NCBI GenBank assembly: GCA_038229695.1
Contig: JBBROE010000048.1
Location: 1 to 28,079, forward strand
DNA length: 28,079 nt
Direction: 5' to 3'
Source of the DNA: JACMLD01 sp038229695
Lineage (GTDB): Bacteria > Bacteroidota > Bacteroidia > Chitinophagales > Chitinophagaceae
The notes under the pieces were generated by a model. That model saw only the letters and a program-made list of their open reading frames with translations, did not search any database and was not told the origin of the DNA. Positions 23,942 to 28,079 of this stretch are shown here, piece after piece. Numbering within the stretch: position 1 is the first letter of the stretch; each line of letters begins with the position of its first letter. A program made the position numbers and the translations under genes.

Positions 23942-24129
23942 ACATGAGGATTGATGTTGCATTTACATACCTGCCGGTAAGGCATCATGGCCGTGCCGCC
24001 ATGGAAATAATTACAGAAAGTGTGGCGCGATGGGTAGACGTAGCCGTAGCCTGGTAGGCCGCTGGCGATAACGCTGAAAGAAACACTGTCAGGGGGAAAA
24101 TGGAAGGGAAGTGGCGGCTGATGGATCAT
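23932..24129 (-). CDS. Possible unrecognised 65-residue ORF overlapping the yifB start
   Basis: From ATG 24129 the frame runs 65 codons (start MIHQPPLPFHFPPD, end CKCNINPHVCW) and its TGA overlaps the first codons of yifB by 10 bp. An exact TACTTTTG element on the same strand (24154-24147) is 17 bp before the ATG, the spacing seen at the TerC gene. The C-terminal part has four cysteines. I recognise no family, and part of the interval could simply be a yifB leader. Evidence is positional only. Confidence 0.25.
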   Translation of the reverse strand: MIHQPPLPFHFPPDSVSFSVIASGLPGYGYVYPSRHTFCNYFHGGTAMMPYRQVCKCNINPHVCW

Positions 24130-24146
24130 ACAAAAAGGTTGAGATC

Positions 24147-24154
24147 CAAAAGTA
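24147..24154 (-). promoter_or_regulatory. -7-type promoter element upstream of yifB
   Basis: TACTTTTG on the minus strand is an exact TAnnTTTG match. It lies 205 bp before the yifB ATG, just after the end of the small helical protein gene, so it would give yifB its own promoter or drive a short ORF in between. Confidence 0.4.
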
Positions 24155-24184
24155 GGGGCAGCGCCTGAGCTTATGCGCGTGTTT

Positions 24185-24376
24185 TCACACCGGTGTTCTG
24201 AGGAAGTCCAGCAGATCCTGTAACCTGGTTTCCGCAATACCGAGTGTGCTGATATATTCCCAGGTCTGCGGATTTTTATCAAAAGCCTGTCGTTGTGTAT
24301 TGAGGTGGGTGCGCAGTTCGTCGAGCAGGGTCTTCACCGCCTTTTCTTTCCCGGTCACGGTTTCTTTTATCGTCAT
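24185..24376 (-). CDS. Small hypothetical helical protein
   Basis: A 63-residue soluble protein (MTIKETVTGKEKAVK to LLDFLRTPV), almost wholly helical by composition, with heptad-like leucines (LLDELRTHL, then RLQDLLDFL) that suggest a short coiled coil or helical hairpin. It has no signal, membrane segment or catalytic motif. It starts 29 bp after the stop of the MutS-like gene on the same strand and is probably co-transcribed. I recall similar short WEYISTL-containing proteins in Chitinophagaceae, without a known role. The call rests on compact length, a good start codon and operon position. Confidence 0.6.
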   Translation of the reverse strand: MTIKETVTGKEKAVKTLLDELRTHLNTQRQAFDKNPQTWEYISTLGIAETRLQDLLDFLRTPV

Positions 24377-24405
24377 AGCAGGGTAGTTTGGCGTGAAGGT
24401 AGGCG

Positions 24406-25722
24406 CTAGAGTTTTTCCAGCATCTCCACCACGCGTTCATTTTTCAGGATGAGGTAGCCGATGCGGTCGTTGCTCACGCCGTCTTTCAGCTGGTAGCTGA
24501 AGCGGAGCTGGTCGGCCTCCACTTCCGTTTCAAAAAACCGGAAGACAATGTTGGGAAAGATTTTGAGTTCCTCGGCAATTTCGTAGAGGTGGGTGGAAAG
24601 GATGAAGAGCGAGTTGGGAATTTTAATGAGCCCGCGGATGACCGCCCCCGAGCAGGTCATGGCATCCTGTACATTGGTGCCTTTGAAGAGTTCGTCGATC
24701 AGCACCAGCCATTTACGGCCGTTGTTGATTTTGTTGATGGTCGTTTTAATGCGCTGCACTTCGTTAAAAAAATAGCTTTCCCCGCGCGCCAGGTTGTCTT
24801 CCACGTTGATGTTGCTGAGGATGCCGTCGAAGACGGTCAGTTCCATTTGCTGCGCCGGTACTCCGAGGCCGAGGTGTGCAAGGTATACAGCGGTGCCGAT
24901 GGATTTGATGAAGGTGCTTTTGCCGGCCATATTGGCGCCGGTGAGGAACAAGAAATTATGTGTGTGTTCCAGGCTGAGGGTGTAAGAGACGGGTACCGGC
25001 AGCAGGATATGGTAGAGCCCGGTGCTCTGCAGAGAAGGCCGGTCACCGTCTTTGAAGGACGGGTAGACAAGGTTCAGCACGTTAACGGCCCTTGCCATGG
25101 AGTACCATGCTTCCAGCCGGCTGTAGATATCAATCAGCTCAAGGGCAGCCTGTTTAAAACGGTTCCGGATATAGTCCCCAAATGAGATGGTCTGCAATGG
25201 CGTCAGGGCGCCTGTTTTGCCGGTGGCGGCCAGCGCCAGCAGCGATTCGTGCTTCACGAGGGAATGGGCGCGCTGGATGTACAAGCGCATGGTTGGCGGG
25301 GTATCGTCATTATCGAACAATTCGGCGAGGGATAAAAAGCCGCGGATGAAATCGCCGAAATGCCCGACGGTGTACCTGACCAGGGAGTAGTCGGGCGCAT
25401 GAAAGAATTTATAGCTGAGGGCGTTGACCAGGTTGGGCGTATCCGGCAGGCTGTCGATAGGGGATTCGTAAAATTTTTCGATCACCATGATGGTGCCATT
25501 GCTGATGGAAGATGGCCAGGCAGTGGCCTTGCCGCTGATGCAAATCAGCACTTGCTGGATTTCCCCGATTTTTGCGATGTCGCTTAAGGGATGACAGAAG
25601 AATCGCCGCAGCCATTCCCTGCCCCCGGTAGTCTGCGTATAATCGAGCTTATGAAATACAGAAGACGCTTCATCAGGGTGAAAAATCGAGAGGTCACTTA
25701 AGGTAACGTTGTCTGTCTGCAT
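24406..25722 (-). CDS. MutS-family ATPase lacking the mismatch-recognition domain
   Basis: A 438-residue protein that aligns with the lever/clamp region and ATPase domain of MutS. The ATPase part has Walker A GANMAGKST (262-270), Walker B LIDELFKGTN (341-350; the DE-FKGT form is MutS-specific), and STH (376-378). The N-terminal mismatch-reading domain I of true MutS (with its Phe-X-Glu motif) is absent, and there is no C-terminal Smr nuclease, so this is not the mismatch-repair MutS or MutS2. Such short MutS-like proteins are widespread in Bacteroidota with no firm function. It lies 48 bp after pyrC and 29 bp before the small helical gene. Confidence 0.88.
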   Translation of the reverse strand: MQTDNVTLSDLSIFHPDEASSVFHKLDYTQTTGGREWLRRFFCHPLSDIAKIGEIQQVLICISGKATAWPSSISNGTIMVIEKFYESPIDSLPDTPNLVNALSYKFFHAPDYSLVRYTVGHFGDFIRGFLSLAELFDNDDTPPTMRLYIQRAHSLVKHESLLALAATGKTGALTPLQTISFGDYIRNRFKQAALELIDIYSRLEAWYSMARAVNVLNLVYPSFKDGDRPSLQSTGLYHILLPVPVSYTLSLEHTHNFLFLTGANMAGKSTFIKSIGTAVYLAHLGLGVPAQQMELTVFDGILSNINVEDNLARGESYFFNEVQRIKTTINKINNGRKWLVLIDELFKGTNVQDAMTCSGAVIRGLIKIPNSLFILSTHLYEIAEELKIFPNIVFRFFETEVEADQLRFSYQLKDGVSNDRIGYLILKNERVVEMLEKL

Positions 25723-25770
25723 GCGGTAAACTAATTAACCATCGGTAAAGGTTTTTGTTGGCAACTGGTG

Positions 25771-27117
25771 TCACGATGGATTGAAAGCCAGGCGCATCCC
25801 TTTATCAGATTCATCCCAGGTGCCATTTCCATAGACCCTGTTGCCATTTACGAAGGTATCGGTTATGGAAGCCGGGAAGGTAAAGCCTTCGAAAGGGCTC
25901 CAGCCGCATTTATACCAGGTATTGTCTTTATTAACGGTAAACCCGGCAGCGGGGTCCACGATAACCGCATCCGCGAAATAGCCTTCCCGGAGGTAGCCCC
26001 TTTGATGGATTCGGAAACAGTCTGCCGGCGCATGACTCATTTTTTCGGCGATTTTTTCCAGGCTGATTTTTCCCTGTGCGTAGTAGTATAACATCAGGGG
26101 CAAGCCATGCTGAACAAGGGGAAGACCGGCATGGGCCTTTTCGTAGGGCTCCATTTTTTCTGCCCAGGTGTGCGGGGCGTGGTCGGTGGCGATCACGTCC
26201 AGGCGGTCGTCCAGCAGTGCTTTCCACAGGGCATCGCGGTTGAAGGCGGCTTTAATAGCCGGGTTGCACTTGATGAGGTTGCCTTTTGTTGCATAATCGT
26301 CGGCAGTAAAATGAAGGTGGTGCACACAGACTTCTGCGGTAATGCGTTTATCCGTGAGCGGGAGCAGGTTGCTGAAAAGCTGGAGTTCTTTTTCGGTGCT
26401 GATGTGCAGGATGTGTAACCGGCTATTGTATTTCTTAGCGAACTGGATGGCATAGAAAGAGCTTTCAAAACAGTTTTCTGCATCGCGGATGATGGGGTGA
26501 TCGGCTATGGTTAGTTCGCCCTTTTCTGCTTTCAGCCTGCGGAAATTGGCCGAAATCATCTTTTCATTTTCGCAATGGGTGGCGATGAGCAGTTCACTGT
26601 TACTGAAAAGCTTTTCCAGGGTAAGCGGGTTGTCCACCAGCAGGCCCCCTGTGGATGAACCCATAAAAATTTTGATGCCGCATACCCGGTCCTTTTTTTC
26701 ATTCGTCCGAAGTACTTCATCCGTGTTGCTGTTGGACGTACCCATGAAAAAGGAATAATTGGCGAGTGCAGAATGACGGCCAATTTCATATTTCTGTTCC
26801 AGCAGTTCCTGGGTAAAGACGGGTGGAATGGTATTGGGCATCTCCATGAATGACGTTACGCCGCCGGCTACTGCAGCTTTGGATTCGGAGTAAATGGTTG
26901 CCTTGTGGGTGAGCCCGGGTTCCCGGAAATGGACCTGGTCGTCGATTACACCCGGCAGCAGGAATTTTCCCCGGCCGTCCATTTCGATCACGTTGGTGGC
27001 GGTGCTGATGATGGGTGCGATCTTTTCGATGCGCCCGTTTTTGAACCACACATCCCGGTCCAATATATTACCTTCGTTTACCAGGCGGATGTTCTTAATC
27101 AGGTATTGTTTACTCAT
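25771..27117 (-). CDS. pyrC: Dihydroorotase (class I, Bacteroidota type)
   Basis: The third enzyme of pyrimidine synthesis, interconverting carbamoyl aspartate and dihydroorotate. This is a 448-residue amidohydrolase. Visible features are DDQVHFREPGLTHKA (59-73), EMPNTIPP (92-99), GIKIFMGSSTGG (147-158), metal-ligand histidines H181 (THCENE) and H238 (LHILHIS), and catalytic D312 in TDHAPH. In the first metal motif the usual His-X-His reads Gln61-X-His63; I recall the same DDQVHFREPG in other Bacteroidota, so it is lineage-typical rather than a lesion. An in-frame upstream codon at 27159 would add 14 residues; ATG 27117 gives the family start. It is divergent from the gene at 27154 with only 36 bp between. 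Confidence 0.92.
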   Translation of the reverse strand: MSKQYLIKNIRLVNEGNILDRDVWFKNGRIEKIAPIISTATNVIEMDGRGKFLLPGVIDDQVHFREPGLTHKATIYSESKAAVAGGVTSFMEMPNTIPPVFTQELLEQKYEIGRHSALANYSFFMGTSNSNTDEVLRTNEKKDRVCGIKIFMGSSTGGLLVDNPLTLEKLFSNSELLIATHCENEKMISANFRRLKAEKGELTIADHPIIRDAENCFESSFYAIQFAKKYNSRLHILHISTEKELQLFSNLLPLTDKRITAEVCVHHLHFTADDYATKGNLIKCNPAIKAAFNRDALWKALLDDRLDVIATDHAPHTWAEKMEPYEKAHAGLPLVQHGLPLMLYYYAQGKISLEKIAEKMSHAPADCFRIHQRGYLREGYFADAVIVDPAAGFTVNKDNTWYKCGWSPFEGFTFPASITDTFVNGNRVYGNGTWDESDKGMRLAFNPS

Positions 27118-27153
27118 GGTACCAGGCGGCTTTTCAGAAAAAATAACTATTGC

Positions 27154-28053
27154 ATGCAATTTAAAAAAACCACGCTAAGCTGGCTTATTTTAATTTTTCC
27201 CTTATTTATCTTTTCCCAGTCGGTCACCCTTCCCCAGGATGCGAAAGAAAACTGGCTGGTGACAAGAATGGATATTAAACTTGCGCATGATTCGCTGCTG
27301 CAGTTCACAGCGGCAAAGCCCTGGCTGCGCAAGAATATCACCGAAGGTATTGAAAGGGTATACCGCGGTTTGTATGTCGATCAATCATCGGTGGCACTGA
27401 CCAGTCCGCCTGATCCGCCGCGAACCGACTGGCCTCTCACCAGCGGCCTCTTTTCCCGCGTTGATATCTACAATATGAACGATGCCCTGCTGAACAACAG
27501 CGAATGGGTTGCCGGTAATCAAAGTTCTTTTGCCAGCAAAAAGCCGCTATTCGGGGTATTCTATAAGACAAAAGCGGATTTTTTACAGGTGAACCAGAAG
27601 GATTTTTTCCTGGCCGTAAACCCGGTCATCCAGCAGCTGCAGTCGGCAGAAAGCGGAAATTCCGGGGAAAGAATTTTCTTAAACAGCAAAGGCGTTCGGT
27701 TCAGGGGTATGATTGCCAAAAAAATCGGGTTTGATTTTTATGCCACCGACAACCAGGAAAGGCCGCCTTTATTTGTGCAGCAGTTCGAAAAGAAGTTCAA
27801 TGCGGTGCCGGGGGCAGGTTTTTATAAACCGTTTAAAACGACAGCCTACGATTATTTCGACGGCAGGGGATCGGTTTATGTAAATGCCACGAAATACGTT
27901 AATGTGCAATTTGGCTATGATCGCAATTTTATCGGCGATGGTTACCGGAGCCTGTTACTCAGCGATTTTTCCGCCAGTTACTTGTTCCTGAAGCTGTATA
28001 ACCATATTTGGAAGCTGCAATACCAGATCCTGTTTATGGAATTGTACAGCTGA
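27154..28053 (+). CDS. Exported protein of unknown function, frame closed by TGA near window end
   Basis: From ATG 27154 a signal peptide (KKTTLSWLILIFPLFIFSQ) leads into a 299-residue protein with a beta-rich second half, including FYKTKADFLQVNQKDFFLAVNP, GVRFRGMIAKKIGFDFYATDNQ and a conserved-looking GYDRNFIGDGYRSLLLSDFSA. I recall this last motif from a longer Bacteroidota outer-membrane protein family (roughly 500 residues), in which the sequence carries on after the WKLQYQILFMEL strand. Here TGA at 28051-28053 closes the frame, yet the remaining 26 bases continue in the same frame as SSGGDKWLP, which resembles the expected continuation. The gene may thus be broken by a nonsense mutation, or the product may be short. 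The outer-membrane role is inferred. Confidence 0.65.
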   Translation: MQFKKTTLSWLILIFPLFIFSQSVTLPQDAKENWLVTRMDIKLAHDSLLQFTAAKPWLRKNITEGIERVYRGLYVDQSSVALTSPPDPPRTDWPLTSGLFSRVDIYNMNDALLNNSEWVAGNQSSFASKKPLFGVFYKTKADFLQVNQKDFFLAVNPVIQQLQSAESGNSGERIFLNSKGVRFRGMIAKKIGFDFYATDNQERPPLFVQQFEKKFNAVPGAGFYKPFKTTAYDYFDGRGSVYVNATKYVNVQFGYDRNFIGDGYRSLLLSDFSASYLFLKLYNHIWKLQYQILFMELYS

Positions 28054-28079
28054 AGCAGTGGAGGCGATAAATGGCTACC

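Noticed and set aside
23042..23947. Open frame of 301 codons on the plus strand
   Set aside because: Antisense to yifB, which has all family motifs; the plus-strand translation has no recognisable features.
24406..25722. Truncated mutS (broken mismatch-repair gene)
   Set aside because: The frame is intact with all ATPase motifs and a complete N-terminal helical region; short MutS-like proteins of this size are a normal family in Bacteroidota.
12896..28053. Stop-codon recoding to explain the two in-frame stops
   Set aside because: One is TAA and the other TGA, both codons also end intact genes here (TAA for sufS, TGA for sufC), and no selenocysteine-type structure was seen after the TGA.

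Overview
The window looks like chromosomal DNA of a member of the Bacteroidota, most likely a Chitinophagaceae relative. The evidence is a complete suf operon in the order used by that phylum, a CarboxypepD_reg-plus-TonB receptor, the Bacteroidota form of dihydroorotase, and several TAnnTTTG (-7 type) promoter elements close to start codons in place of E. coli-like -10 boxes and strong Shine-Dalgarno sequences. No rRNA, tRNA, CRISPR array, insertion sequence, integrase or phage gene was seen. Most of it is ordinary core genome.

Layout. 1-1410: a small sulfur-handling group made of the 3' part of a YeeE/YedE (DUF6691) transporter gene, a convergent DUF2892 membrane protein and an exported DsrE-family protein. 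1665-4899: an exported acetamidase/formamidase-family protein, a Tat-exported class V aminotransferase-like protein, a tiny lipoprotein and a four-helix membrane protein. 5166-11351: sufB-C-D-S-E-T followed by an Rrf2-family regulator, all on + and tightly packed from sufD onward. An inverted repeat (TTTATAC-N6-GTATAAA) lies directly upstream of the suf promoter. 11380-12572 (-): a TerC-family membrane protein and a SnoaL-like protein. 12803-13372: an outer-membrane-type gene broken by one in-frame TAA. 13380-14450 (-): pyrD. 14673-15851: thiolase, with a promoter and palindrome upstream. 16113-19852: an orphan LuxR-type response regulator, a small exported protein of a receptor-associated type, and a TonB-dependent receptor ending in a clear intrinsic terminator. 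20006-20407: DUF2721 protein. 20434-27117 (-): five same-strand genes (ABC exporter, YifB/ComM ATPase, small helical protein, MutS-like ATPase, pyrC). 27154-end: a divergent exported protein whose frame is closed by a TGA 26 bases before the window edge.

How the genes fit together. SufS and SufE mobilise sulfur from cysteine, SufBCD assembles the cluster, SufT is a maturation factor, and the Rrf2 protein with three conserved-type cysteines is the obvious candidate sensor that would close a feedback loop on the palindrome at 5126-5145. The sulfur-transport genes at the left edge may feed the same economy, but that is inference. pyrD and pyrC belong to the same pyrimidine pathway but lie 11 kb apart. 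The most useful leads are the putative suf operator, the possibly leaderless sufB mRNA, two genes with single in-frame stops, and several promoter-proximal palindromes of similar architecture.
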